Source: Phoronis australis
Lineage: Eukaryota; Phoronida; Phoronidae
Reading direction: 5' to 3'
NCBI GenBank assembly: GCA_002633005.1
Contig: NMRA01000415.1
Location: 1-64,000 of the forward strand
DNA length: 64,000 nucleotides
The position numbers and the translations under genes were made by a program. Below, one piece after another: positions 24,757-35,761 of the stretch (the first letter of the stretch is position 1; every line of letters starts with the position of its first letter). Under the pieces are notes generated by a model. That model saw only the letters and a list, made by a program, of their open reading frames with translations. It was not told the origin of the DNA and did no database searches.

Positions 24757-25129
24757 GTACCCAATAAATAACTGTGCAATGGTAAAGATAGACTAATATC
24801 ATATGGTCGCATTTTTATGAACTGGCGCCACCTGTTCGACAACTGATGTGCTTAAACGTCAGTTGAAGTTGTGTTCAATTCAATAAGCAAATTCTTATTA
24901 AGACCACAGTTCACGTATTTGTAAAATTGCTTCCAACTTGTTCTGCACTTGGATGTGGAATCAATTCTGACTTGGCACAGAGCTGATCCTTTGATGATCG
25001 ACAATACCACGATATGACTGCATAAAATATCACGTCATGAAAAGGTAGCTTGAAGAGCCTGGCCTTAAACCAATTACCGTCAGAGTTCTTTTGAAGCCAG
25101 TCACATTCAAATTGTCTAAGTAACAATTT

Positions 25130-25130
25130 N
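25130..25130. other. Single N: contig join
   Basis: The left side ends in the intron that should lead to an A exon (compare 26911). The right side starts again about 1.83 kb back in the same unit (equivalent to 23296). Two overlapping copies are thus set end to end. Confidence 0.8.
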
Positions 25131-26910
25131 AATTTCGTAAGTGATGCTAACGACAGACAACGGCGACTTTCAGGCGGTTCTGAGAAACACTGTGTCCCCT
25201 AGGCGCTATTTCATTTTTTCATGTTTTCCTTTGCCTGGTTGTAGTTTCTCGTTAGATTTTCTTTGAAATTTGGTGAAAAATCTTTCTATTGATTTCCATT
25301 TTTACATCATCAAGTGGCCATTTATAAACTACAAAAACAATCCTAAAAGTACACCAGTTGCGGCGCATTCGTGGCTGCATTTAAACTCTCCCACTCGCTC
25401 TTGTTTTTGTTTGTCCGTACTCCACATTGTACAGGTTGCATTTGTAGACTGATTCATATGGAGTCTTCACAAAACCATTAGTAGTAGTAGACGCCTGCTG
25501 TTTTTCGTAATTTTTGAATTCAAATGGCAGACATGGCCTCCATTTTGTCTTAGAATTCAGGTTCGACTGCTCATAGAGACGGTAATTTTTGACGTAGGCA
25601 ATTAAAAAACGGCACATTTATTGTTACTAACGTGTACTTCAAATACACTGGAAATCATTTACTTCCTGTTAAAGATAAAGGATATATCGACCATTGCATG
25701 CGACCCTCAATTTTGGACAAGAAAGTTTTGTCCTGTAGAGGGTGCATTTTAGGACCAATTGCTTCCAAATATTTCATGTTGAAGTTTCATGTTGGATTTC
25801 GCGCATTTTCATCCATTTTAACCCTCCTGCCGATTTGAATGAAAAGAGTAAATGACGTGGAATTTTGTATGTAGATTCACTGAGGTACATTGTATCAAAT
25901 GATTGGCAACAATTTCCTCTCAGAGTTACTGGTTTTGAGCTATTTATCTTTGGAAATATTGAAAATTTTATGGACTTTTGTTGAACTAATGCATCAGATA
26001 GAGTTTTGAAGGTTGTTTCTATTTGTCACAAATTTTGAATTATTTGAGATTTTCATTTGTCTTATGATTTTGCTGCCCTTTTGTGTTCTACCTTGCAATG
26101 AACAAGACTATAGCCTATTTCTTACTCCTTTCAGACAGCTTCTTTCGGCCCATGAATGTTTTCATCGTGTTTATTATCGCCATTTTAATCATCAACTTCA
26201 TCATCGTCATCATCATCTCCACTGGGATATTTTCAGCTAATTTCACCAATACTCGCTACTCCGAGCGCTTTCATTGTATTCTTTATTTGATTTAATTCCC
26301 TGCAGTGTTAAGAACAATAATACACTAGATTACAAAAATAGCGCATTTGCACCGTCTTTTTTGATAAGACCATTCATCATATCTCACACGTGTCACCGTT
26401 CTAAAACTCTACCGTCTTATCTTCTTGCTGTGTCCTATCAAATACTCTTTTCTATTTTACTCCTGTTTTTGTATCTGTCCCTCATAAATACAAGTGTATC
26501 TTCGTTTACAGGAAAATGAAACTGCTTTCGACGTTTGCGAAGGACACAGTGGCATCGGCTATGTTAAGAGAATGAGGAATATATTAGAGGTACCCAATAA
26601 ATAGCTGTGCAATGGTAAAGATAGACTAATATCATCTGGTCGCATTTTTAGAAGTTGTGTTCAATCCAATAAGCAAATTCTTATTAAGACCACAGTTCAC
26701 GTATTTGTAAAATTGCTTCCAACTTGTTCTGCACTTGGATGTGGAATCAATTCTGACTTGGCACAGAGCTGATCCTTTGTTGATCGACAATACCACGATA
26801 TGACTGCATAAAATATCACGTCATGAAAAGGTAGCTTGTAGAGCCTGGCCTTAAACCATTTACCGTCAGAGTTCTTTGGAAGCCAGTCACATTCAAAGTG
26901 TCTAAGTAAC
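25131..26910. repeat. Third copy of the unit end (matches 23296-25129)
   Basis: Collinear with 23296-25129 at an offset of about 1835 bp. It lacks about 50 bp after GTCGCATTTTTA (26648) and is otherwise almost identical. Together with the N at 25130 this may be a true tandem copy or two alleles placed in series. Confidence 0.85.
26512..26589 (+). CDS. Cassette exon B2'' (78 nt, intact)
   Basis: TTTACAG acceptor, 26 open codons, donor GTACCC, phase 0 at both ends. It reads ENETAFDVCEGHSGIGYVKR and ends MRNILE. It is followed after 426 bp by intact A5, the first complete B-A pair in the window. Against B3 (33698) nine codons differ and every change is an amino-acid change. Confidence 0.55.
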
Positions 26911-27015
26911 AATTTACTCCCCAGTATGGCTGGCTGCTGTACTCCAGCGTATATTGGTTAGCACGTTGTACTCTACGGACAGTCAGATTGAAACATATCT
27001 GTAACACACTTCCAG

Positions 27016-27228
27016 GAAAACATGGAAGTGGAACAACAAAGACAAGGTTGTGGGGTTGAAGGTGTACCACCTGCCTCTGGAGGAGCGACCACGTTTTCAC
27101 ATGACCAAACTTTAGGTGGGAGTGCTGTTCCGACTGAGGAACAGTTTATAGCAGCAGGTCAACTTGAAGCTTTTAACAAATCAAAAGGCAAAACCATCAC
27201 TGAGGGTGAAACGGACGACGCAATAGAA
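27016..27228 (+). CDS. Cassette exon A5 (213 nt, intact)
   Basis: CACTTCCAG acceptor, 71 open codons, GTAAGT donor, phase 0 at both ends. It reads ENMEVEQQRQGCGVEGVPP, then a variable middle, then NKSKGKTITEGE and a short acidic end. Two extra codons relative to A2/A4 are an in-frame length change. Against A8 it differs at about 38 of 213 bases (23 amino-acid changes, 6 silent codons), while the 100 bp of intron just upstream differ at three. The family is unknown. Confidence 0.6.
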
Positions 27229-27881
27229 GTAAGTGATATTCGCTGAAAGTTTTCAAGCTCTTTTCTTATTTTTTACTGGACGGGTGTCAATTCCTTGTAA
27301 TAAAAATGGCCTCTGGCTACATGAAAAATAACACAGTGGATTACAGAAATAGCAACCTTAAATTTAAAGTTGCACACGTCAAGTGTCATTTCGCATGCCA
27401 TGTTTTTTATCTTGGAAGCTGATACTGGACAATTAAAAAACTATTCATTTTGATCACATATTCCTGTTTGGTTCGTTTTTTCTAGTGACAGCATTTTCCC
27501 TACTTGATTTCATAGATTATTGTGAAAATTGTTAGAGTTAAAAAGAGCTGACACCATTGCTTGAAACCACGCTCAACATACAAATGATGCGCCGTAAATA
27601 GTCACTGTGTTGAACTGTTGATCATTCCGAGCTGGGAAATAATGCGTTATTTGAAGGTGAAACAAGTTGTGACCATACTAACATCTAGCCAAAACCTTGT
27701 GTTATCTTTTAAAATGCTTAGCAATACTTCACGTTATCTTGCAGTCTTACATTTAACGAGGTCCTAACGTTATTGAATTCACTGAGGCATGTTTAAAAGC
27801 AGAAAATAAATTAGTACATTTTAAAGTATGCCAATCGATTTTGGAGGCGGTTGACGGATATGGAATAATTTTAACTCGTAG
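27229..27881. other. Intron with degraded inverted-repeat element
   Basis: No gene is seen. A block starting AAAAGAGCTGACACCATTGC (27540) recurs at 35960 and 37066. Near 27740-27780 the end of a small element (GAGGTCCTAACGTTATTGAA) matches the element at 56376-56516. Confidence 0.5.
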
Positions 27882-27947
27882 GCGGCTGAAAGCTTTTTGC
27901 TTCGACGTCTTACACCTCTATCTCACCTTAGCGACCGTATATTAAAG
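27882..27947 (+). CDS. Cassette exon C1 (66 nt, B-like, open)
   Basis: ACTCGTAG acceptor, 22 open codons, donor GTACCA, phase 0 at both ends. It reads AAESFLLRRLTPLSHLSDRI and ends LK. The DNA aligns with B exons (GCTTCGACGTCT against GCTTTCGACGTTT, and the same end ATATTAAAG-GTACC) but in a shifted frame, so it is a diverged B copy. Two relatives (28156, 36368) have stops. Whether this one is used is doubtful. Confidence 0.3.
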
Positions 27948-28155
27948 GTACCAAAAACTAACAATGATTGCGATACCTGTAAATACTGCACATGTAGCCA
28001 AAGCCATGTGTTTTCATTGAAAATGCACTGCAATACACTAGCGTTAGTGAACTCACTGAGGCCTGTTTACATCAAAAAATGGATTCATCCATGTGTAAAT
28101 TATGTCAATCAATTTTGGAAGGGACTGACTGGTTCTGAATAAATTTAACTTTTAG

Positions 28156-28221
28156 GCGGCTGAAATATTTTTGCTTCGGCGTCCTAAACATCTAGCTTAC
28201 CCTAGTGTCAGTATATAAATG
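28156..28221 (+). pseudogene. Cassette exon C2, broken
   Basis: Starts GCGGCTGAAATATTTTTGCT like C1 but has TAA at 28216-28218 just before the donor position GGTACC. Confidence 0.45.
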
Positions 28222-28518
28222 GTACCGAGAAAATAATGTTCCGATAGATGTCAGTACTGTACAACGGTAACAATAGAACACGATTGTTTTTAACCCAATT
28301 ATTAACTGGCTTCACATGTTTAATTGTCTACTGATACACTAAGGCGTCCACAAACCCTTGTTCTGTCCAAGAATAGACTTTTTGACTAGAACCACGTTCC
28401 ACGTATTAAGAGCAGTTTACACCGCAGTTTGGCTCGCTGGTGTATTTTAACTTATTTCGGTTAGCACGTTATACTTTGTGGACAGTCCGATTAAAAGATA
28501 TTCGACACTTACTTCCAG

Positions 28519-28725
28519 AAGCTCATGGGAGTGGAACGACATTGGCAAGGCTGTGCTGTTGAAGATCTACCTCGTGCCGTGGACGGAGCAACCGCTGGTT
28601 CATACGACCAAACTTTAGTAGAAAATGCTGGTCCGACTGAGGAACAGGTTGGTACAGTACTGCAAAGCTTTACCAAATCAAAAGGCGATGCCATCACCCT
28701 AAAAAGTTTCAAGTTCGTTTTTTAA
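28519..28725 (+). pseudogene. Cassette exon A6, donor deleted
   Basis: Normal acceptor and A frame (ERHWQGCAVEDLPRAVDGAT) up to the GDAIT position. There the last 12 or so codons, the donor and a few intron bases are deleted, so the frame runs into the intron to a TAA at 28723. It could serve only as a terminal exon. A7 has the same deletion. Confidence 0.65.
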
Positions 28726-29334
28726 TTCGTCAAATAAATTTCGGTATGTTGCTTTGCCATCAATTTTGATTTGATGTTGCACTTACACTAAGGCTTTTTT
28801 CCTTTTTCATGCGCCAACATGTTTATCTGCGGACTCAATATGTCGTCATCCCCGTCCTGCGTAAGTCCGGCGTCCGTCCGGCGAGAGGCGTCCGGCGCCC
28901 GCTGCTTTATCCCCAAAACCCTTTGAGGTATATGTATGTTCATGATATTGTGCATATGTGTTCCTTTCATGGGTGGACGTTATGAGTGACATTTCGGACG
29001 GACCCGACTACAGGTGTGCAAAATATTTACTGAGTTTAGCAAGTGTATTCATATGATGTTGAGAATGGATCACGACGACTTTTCGATGCACCTGACTACC
29101 GGTGTGCCCCCTAGTGGCAATTTTATTTTTCTTGCTATTACCTCTGTATCACTAAAGGTCCTCGACGCGTTTCCATAAATTCGTCGTAGATTGCGTCACA
29201 TAGTAGCCATTTTTAATGTTTTTTGCGTCTGAATTTTGGATGCCCATCGATCTATTATCGACATCGCTATCAGGACGATTGGGGAGATTGGCACATATGT
29301 TTTTACTACAGTATGAAGAGGACGGTTTATTATG

Positions 29335-29616
29335 ATTTTCCGACGACTTAGCTTACTGTGGCACCTGCTTGGGGTTGTTTTGTATGTTTTGTCCATGGCT
29401 GTATCTCCTAAACTGTTTGCAGGATCTTTATTAAATTTTCCAAGTGTACATTGTATTTATGTGATATTAACATTGATTTTCCGACGACTTAGCTTACTGT
29501 GGCACCTGCTTTGGGTTGTTTTGTATGTTTTGTCCATGGCTGTATCTCCTAAACTGTTTGCAGGATCTTTATTAAATTTTCCAAGTGTACATTGTATTTA
29601 TGTGATGTTAACAACG
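29335..29616. repeat. 141-bp tandem duplication
   Basis: Two nearly identical 141-bp units start at 29335 and 29476, inside the GACGACTT-type repeat. The 127-residue frame at 29332-29715 spans both and is a repeat artefact. In the right copy (31574 on) the second unit is replaced by the N at 31664. Confidence 0.9.
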
Positions 29617-29699
29617 GACAACGACTACTTTCGGACCGATCTGACTACCATTGTGCCCCCTTGTGGCAACTTTATTTTGTTACGTTTAAATATGTGTAG

Positions 29700-30571
29700 A
29701 AGCCATGGGCGTTGAACACGCGGGATGTCGCATAGGATACGTTCATTCACAACTAAGTTAAAGTTGCATGCGCACTGTACTACAAGAACGGTTTCACTGA
29801 AACAAATATACTGCGCTAAACCGTCTTATACAATACGAGAAACGGCCAGCCAGGGTAGTATGACAAAAGTAGTATGAACTTACAATGATGTATGCTCTAG
29901 GCTCCATCTAATCATCGATAGTGTTATATGAGTTACTAGCATAACAATACTATGTATCACCTAATATCCTCAAAGAATTTTCACGAACTTTTGAACATAG
30001 GCATCTATTTGTGAGGTGGCGCTATCATTCAATTGTCGGATAGAATTGAAGTATTTTACAGCACCTAGTAGCCATTTTTTGTTGTTTACATGTCTCAGCT
30101 TTTTGGAGTTCAACCATCTAGGAACCAAAATATTCTTAAGATGGTTTTGGAAATTGGCGTGGATGCTGTACATGTATTCTGATTGTGAAGAGAACACGTT
30201 CTCAGTTTGAAGAGGACGGTTGACGATGAGGACGTCGAGTATTGTGGCGCTTCCTAGCGGCAGTTTTGTTTTGTTTTGCGCCCAATGCGGTATCTTTATT
30301 TAATTTAGGAAGCGAAGCTACATTTAACAACAGGCGACGATGACTTTCAGGCGGTTCTGACGAACATTGCGCCCCTTAGTTGTAATTTCATTTTATTATG
30401 TTTTCCTTTGCTTCTCTGAAGTTCCCTGTTAGATTTTCTTTCAAATTTGGTAAAAACTTTTGGTTTAATATACCAATGACATTTTCAACGTTTGAGATGG
30501 TTTGGACTTTTTTTTATTGTGGCCATTTTTATTATACAAAAATGACCCTGAACGCACATGATTTTCGGTCT
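29700..30571. other. Non-coding end of the left 2.25-kb copy
   Basis: No gene is seen. The sequence is diverged GACGATGACT-type repeat and AT-rich DNA, with short frames that are not supported. Confidence 0.5.
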
Positions 30572-30572
30572 N
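30572..30572. other. Single N: contig join
   Basis: The sequence before it (ATTTTCGGTCT) is at the same place as 32618 in the right copy. The sequence after it restarts the same 2.25-kb unit. Confidence 0.85.
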
Positions 30573-30765
30573 GTCTACTGATACACTAAGGCGTCCACAA
30601 ACCCTTGTTCTGTCCAAGAATAGACTTTTTGACTAGAACCACGTTCCATGTATTAAGAGCAGTTTACACCGCAGTTTGGCTCGCTGGTGTATCTTAACTT
30701 ATTTCGGTTAGCACGTTATACTTTGTGGACAGTCCGATTAAAAGATATTCGACACTTACTTCCAG

Positions 30766-30972
30766 AAGCTCATGGGAGTGGAACGACAATGGCAAGGCTG
30801 TGCTGTTGAAGATCTACCTCGTGCCGTGGACGGAGCAACCGCTGGTTCATACGACCAAACTTTAGTAGCGAATGCTGGTCCGACTGAGGAACAGGTTGGT
30901 ACAGTACTCCAAAGTTTTACCAAATCAAAAGGCGATGCCATCACCCTAAAAAGTTTCAAGTTCGTTTTTTAA
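30766..30972 (+). pseudogene. Cassette exon A7, donor deleted
   Basis: Nearly identical to A6, with the same 3' deletion and read-through to TAA. It differs from A6 at only a few codons (for example His to Gln near the start and Glu to Ala in the middle). Confidence 0.65.
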
Positions 30973-31663
30973 TTCGTCAAATAAATTTCGGTAGGTACAT
31001 GTATGTTGCTTTGGCATCAATTTTGATTTGATGTTGCACTTACACTAAGGCTTTTTTCCTTTTTCATGCGCCAACATGTTTATCTGCGGACTCAATATGT
31101 CGTCATCCCCGTCCTGCGTCAGTCCGGCGTCCGTCCGGCGAGAGGCGTCCGGCGCCCGCTGCTTTATCCCCAAAACCATTTGAGGTATATGTATGTTCAT
31201 GATATTGTGCATATGTATTCCTTTCATGGGTGGATGTTATGAGTGACATTTCGGACGGATCCGACTACCTGTGTGCAAAATATTTACTGAGTTTAGCAAG
31301 TGTATTCAAATGATGTTGAGAATGGATGACGACGACTTTCCGATGAATCTGACTACCGGTGTGCCCCCTAGTGGCAATTTTATTTTTCTTGCTATTACCT
31401 CACTAAAGGTCCTCGACGCGTTTCCATAAATTCGTCGTAGATTGCGTAACATAGTAGCCATTTTTAATGTTTTTTTGCGTCTGAATTTTTGATGCACATC
31501 GATCTGTTATCTACATCGTTATCAGGACGATTGCGGAGATTGGCACATGTTTTTACTACAGTACGAAGAGGACGGTTTATTATGATTTTCCGACGACTTA
31601 GCTTACTGTGGCACCTGCTTTGGGTTGTTTTGTATGTTTTGTCCATGGCTGTATCTCCTAAAC

Positions 31664-31664
31664 N
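31664..31664. other. Single N inside a tandem-repeat tract
   Basis: It replaces the sequence between TCTCCTAAAC and CAACGACTAC that in the left copy includes the second 141-bp unit. It is a gap at a repeat rather than a single unknown base. Confidence 0.8.
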
Positions 31665-32618
31665 AACGTACAACGACTACTTTCGGACCGATCTGACTAC
31701 CATTGTGCCCCCTTGTGGCAACTTTATTTTGTTACGTTTAAATATGTGTAGAAGCCATGGGCATTGAACACACGGGATGTCGCATAGGATACGTTCATTC
31801 ACAACTAAGTTAAAGTTGCATGCGCACTGTACTACAAGAACGGTTTCACTGAAACAAATATACTGCACTAAACCGTCTTATACAATACGAGAAACGGCCA
31901 GCCAGGGTAGTATGACAAAAGTAGTGTGAACTTACAATGATGTATGCTCTAGGCTCCATCTAATCATCGATAGTGTTATATGAGTTACTAGCATAACAAT
32001 ACTATGTATCACCTAATATCCTCAAAGAATTTTCACGAACTTTTGAATATAGGCATCTATTGGTGAGGTGGCGCTATCATTCAATTGTCGGATAGAATTG
32101 AGGTATTTTACAGCACCTAGTAGCCATTTTTTGTTGTTTACATGTCTCAGCTTTTTGGAGTTCAACCATCTAGCAACCAAAATATTCTTAAGATGGTTTT
32201 GGAAATTGGAGTGGATGCTGTACATGTATTCTGATTGTGAAGAGAACACGTTCTCAGTTTGAAGAGGACGGTTGACGATGAGGACGTCGAATATTGTGGC
32301 GCTTCCTAGCGGCAGTTTTGTTTTGTTTTGCGCCCAATGCGGTATCTTTATTTAATTTAGTACGCGAAGCTACATGTAACAACAGGCGACGATGACTTTC
32401 AGGCGGTTCTGACGAACATTGCGCCCCCTAGTTGTAATTTCATTTTATTATGTTTTCTTTGCTTCTCTGAAGTTCCCTGATAGATTTTCTTTCAAATTTG
32501 GTAAAAACTTTTCGTTTAATATACCAATGACATTTTCAAAGTTTGAGATAGTTTGCACTTTCTTGTGGCCATTTTTATCATACAAAAATAACCCTGAACG
32601 CACATGATTTTCGGTCTA

Positions 32619-33697
32619 TTCGTGGCCGCACTTCAACTCTCCCCTTCGCCCATGCCTTTTGTTTGTTTGCACTCTACATTGTACAGGTTGCATTTCTAGA
32701 CTGATTTGCACGACTTTTTCACGAAACCGCTACCTTTAGTAGTAGTACAAGCCTACTGTTTTTCCTAATTTTCTAATTCAAATGGCAAACGTGGCGGCCA
32801 TTTTCTTTTAGAGTTCCGTTTCAACTGCACTTAGAGACCGTGGTTTTTGACGTAGACAGTGGAAAATCGGCACCTTTATTGTCGCCAATATGTACTACAA
32901 ATGTACTGGAACTCATTGACTTCCGGTCAAAGATAACGGAAATATTGACCATTGCGCACGCGACCCTCATTTTTTTGGGCAAGAAAGTTTTGTCCTGCAG
33001 AGGGCGCATTGTAGGACAAACTTCGAAGTTTTTCATGTAGTGTCCTGGCGAATCTGGCGCATTTTCATCCGTTTTCAACTCCTGCTGTTTTGAACGGAAA
33101 AAGTAAATGACGTGAATTTTTGCATGTAGATTCTCTGAGGTATATTGTATCAAATGATCTGCAACAACTTCTTCTCAGACTTACGGTTTTGAGTTATTTG
33201 ACTTTGAGTTTCAAAATATTGAAAAATTTGAAAACTTTTGTTCATTTTATGGAATTTTTTTGAAACAAATGCACAAGATAGAATTTCGAAGGGGCTTTCA
33301 CAGGTTGCCCTTTTTTGAATTATTTAAGGTTTTCATTGTCTAATAATTTTGCTGCATCTTTAATCATCATCATCATCGTCATCATCATCATCTGCATTGG
33401 AGTATTTTTTTGTTAAATTCACCAAGTGTCGCTTCTCCGAACGCTTTCATTTAATGTTACTTAATTTAGTTCCCTCCTGTCATGTGAACAATAATACAGT
33501 AGATTACAGACATAGCGTAACTATTCGCATCGTTTTGATTGTTAAGCCCGTACGTCAAAGCTCACACACGTCTCTCCGTTGTAGGGGTTAACAAAATCTG
33601 CAGCCTTATCTTCTTGCTGTGTCCCATCAGATAACTTTTCTATTTAATTTCTGTTTTTGTATTGGCCCATCATAAATACGAGTACATCTGTTTACAG
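32619..33697. other. Intron-like sequence before B3
   Basis: No gene is seen. It is a diverged relative of 14720-15889, including the conserved stretch around 32930-33010 (GCAAGAAAGTTTTGTCCTG) and a CAT-rich run near 33365-33395. It ends in the B3 acceptor. Confidence 0.6.
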
Positions 33698-33775
33698 GAA
33701 AATGAAGCTGCTTTCGACGTTTGCGAAGGACAACGTGACATCGGCTATGTTGAGAAAATGAGGAATATGTTTCAG
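33698..33775 (+). CDS. Cassette exon B3 (78 nt, intact)
   Basis: GTTTACAG acceptor, 26 open codons, donor GTACTC, phase 0 at both ends. It reads ENEAAFDVCEGQRDIGYVEK and ends MRNMFQ. It is followed by A8 after 454 bp. It is the most different of the 78-nt B copies, and all nine codon differences from B2'' change the amino acid. The family is unknown. Confidence 0.55.
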
Positions 33776-34229
33776 GTACTCAGTGGTGAATTTAGACTAT
33801 TACCATCTGGCCACTATTTTATAAACTATCTCCACCTGTTTGACTACTGGTCCGCTTATTCGTCAATTGAAGTCCTGTTCGGTCCAGTATGCAGATTCTT
33901 ATTAGGACCACAGTCCACGTAATTGTAAAATTGTTTACAAATTGTTCTGCACTTGGATGAGGAATTATTTCTGACTTCACTCAGAGCTCATCTCTTTTTG
34001 AACGACAAGTCCACAATATACCTGCATAAAATATCACGTCTTGAAAAGCTATCTTTTAGAGCCCGGTCTTAAGCCAAAGAAATCTTTTGAAGCCCTGAAG
34101 TGACCTTCAAATTTTCTAAGTAACAGTTAACTCCCCAGTATGGCTGGCTGCTGTACTTCAGCGTATATTGGTTAGCACGTTGTACTCTACGGACAGTCCG
34201 ATTGAAACATATCCGTAACACACTTCCAG

Positions 34230-34442
34230 AAAAACATGGAAGTGGAACAACAAAGACAAGGTTGTGGTGTTGAAGGAGTATTAGCTGCCGTTGAACGAGC
34301 GACCGCTGGTTCCCCTGATCAAACTTTAGGTGCGAGTGATGGTCCGCATAAGGAACAGGTTGCTGTAATAGGCCTACTTGAACCTTTTACCAAATCAAAA
34401 GGCAAAACCATCACTGAGGGTGAAGCAGATGACGAAATAGAA
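34230..34442 (+). CDS. Cassette exon A8 (213 nt, intact)
   Basis: CACTTCCAG acceptor, 71 open codons, GTAAGT donor, phase 0 at both ends. It reads KNMEVEQQRQGCGVEGVLAA, then a variable middle, TKSKGKTITEGEADDEIE at the end. The block from AAATCAAAAGGC to GAGGGTGAA is base-for-base identical to A5, while the middle is very different. The product looks like a hydrophilic acidic linker with no known domain. Confidence 0.6.
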
Positions 34443-35469
34443 GTAAGTGACATTCGCTGAATGTTTTGAAGCTCTTTTCTATTTTTTTTACTCGAGTTAA
34501 TTGACTGTAGTTAAATTGACTCATGACCAATAATACAGTGGATTACAGAAATAGCATTTCTGTATTGTCTAATCTGTAACCAGTAATAAGAAGTCTTGGG
34601 TAAATCTACAGTAGCACACTTAATTTTGCATGTCACGTTTTTTATGTTGGAAGCTGATAGTGGACAATTAAAATAATAATCGTTTTGATCACACATTCCT
34701 GTTTGGTTTGTATGTTTCTTGCCAAAACATTTTTTATTTTTTCTTACTTGCCTTCGCGAGGAATAAATATACTTTATCTGTGTTACCCATCACCCCCATT
34801 GCTTAGGATTCTCGCCAGCAATACGACGAGAGGATCAGAACAACGGTTATTCAATCAAAACTATCTACATGTATGGGTGCTTCAACTTTAACCTTTCAAA
34901 GTTACTTTTACGAAAAATCGCAGATGAAGACTCTTGTTTTGTACTAACATGACGACTAAGCACGACAATATAATCTAAGGTCAGCATCGTGAGGTACATG
35001 TAGTAATCAAACATGGTAGACCTCACAAGTTTGAGTTGCGTTTTACATGTAGTAATCAAACATGGTAGACCTCACAAGTTTGAGTTGCGTTTAAGGTAAA
35101 AGCAAAACTTTCTGTTATCACATTGATATAGTCACGTGACACTAAGCCTGGAGTTTAATGTTCGAATTTTTGCTTGAGACGGGTGTCATTGTCTGTTGCA
35201 AGCGCTTTTTACCTATTTGCGCGACATAGTGGCCATTTTCAATGTTTTTGAGTCAGTTTTTATATGTGGACGCATTATGCCGTAATCTCCGTCCGTCCGT
35301 CCGCGTTGCTCTTGTTACCTGTTAGGTTTGTTGTAGTCTTGACTCAAACATTTTTATATGTGGACGCATTATGCCATCATCTCCGTCCGTCCGTCCGTGT
35401 TGCTCTTGTTATTGTAGTCTTGACTCAAACATTTTTTATCTAAGGTTTGTTGCATTTTTCCGACCAAAA
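34443..35469. other. Intron-like sequence with short tandem duplications
   Basis: No gene is seen. A 48-bp direct duplication starts at 34997 and 35045 (ACATGTAGTAATCAAACATG). A second duplication of about 90 bp (about 35256-35450) contains GTCCGTCCGTCCG. Confidence 0.6.
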
Positions 35470-35761
35470 CTTTTTAATCTATAAGTCTCCTGCGAGCACT
35501 TTTCCATCAAGTTTCCTTCCTCTTTAATGAAAACACCTTCTCATCTATTAAGTTAGAGATAGATTTTCCGCAAGCTGTTTTTAAATCACGTAGTTTGGGG
35601 CAAGTTTCCAGCAAACTTAAGTATTTGAAGGTAAGATGCGGCAATGTGTGTGGCTGATTTGCGGGTAGCGACAAATTCCTGCAGTTACTGCGGCTTGTTT
35701 GCCGCAAGGTTGCGGAATGTTTGCAGCAAGATTGCAGCAAACGTAGCGTTTTGGTATGGGC
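35470..35761 (-). mobile_element. Solo inverted end of the GCAAGCTTGC element
   Basis: Ends at 35750-35761 with TTTTGGTATGGG, the terminal repeat of the element at 48336-50759. Read on the minus strand it matches that element's left end: the terminal repeat, TTGCAGC/TTGCGGC motifs, GCGGGTAGCG, then CTTTCC-type sequence. No second terminal repeat is visible, so it looks like a truncated or solo copy. Confidence 0.6.

Larger units (their letters stand above)
16349..25129. repeat. Segmental duplication unit 2 (short form)
   Basis: A direct copy of unit 1 that lacks the 3.48-8.86 kb and 11.93-12.92 kb segments. The single direct repeat R at 18753-19222 is a hybrid of the two R copies of unit 1, as expected from homologous recombination between them. 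Unit 2 holds B1', broken A1', the fragment A3, intact A4, and B2'. An N at 21942 interrupts it and an N at 25130 ends it. Confidence 0.85.
28326..30571. repeat. 2.25-kb segmental duplication, left copy
   Basis: Nearly identical to 30573-32618 (about 98-99% in the stretches compared; offset 2247). It contains A6 and the GTCCG-type repeat. Its right end breaks at the N at 30572, exactly where the right copy returns to its own start. Confidence 0.9.
30573..32618. repeat. 2.25-kb segmental duplication, right copy
   Basis: See the left copy at 28326. It has an internal N at 31664 where a 141-bp unit is missing. It continues at 32619 into unique flanking sequence that leads to B3. Confidence 0.9.

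Noticed and set aside
29332-29715. 127-residue plus-strand frame with internal duplication
   Set aside because: The duplication is the 141-bp DNA tandem repeat (141 is a multiple of 3), inside a dispersed non-coding repeat.
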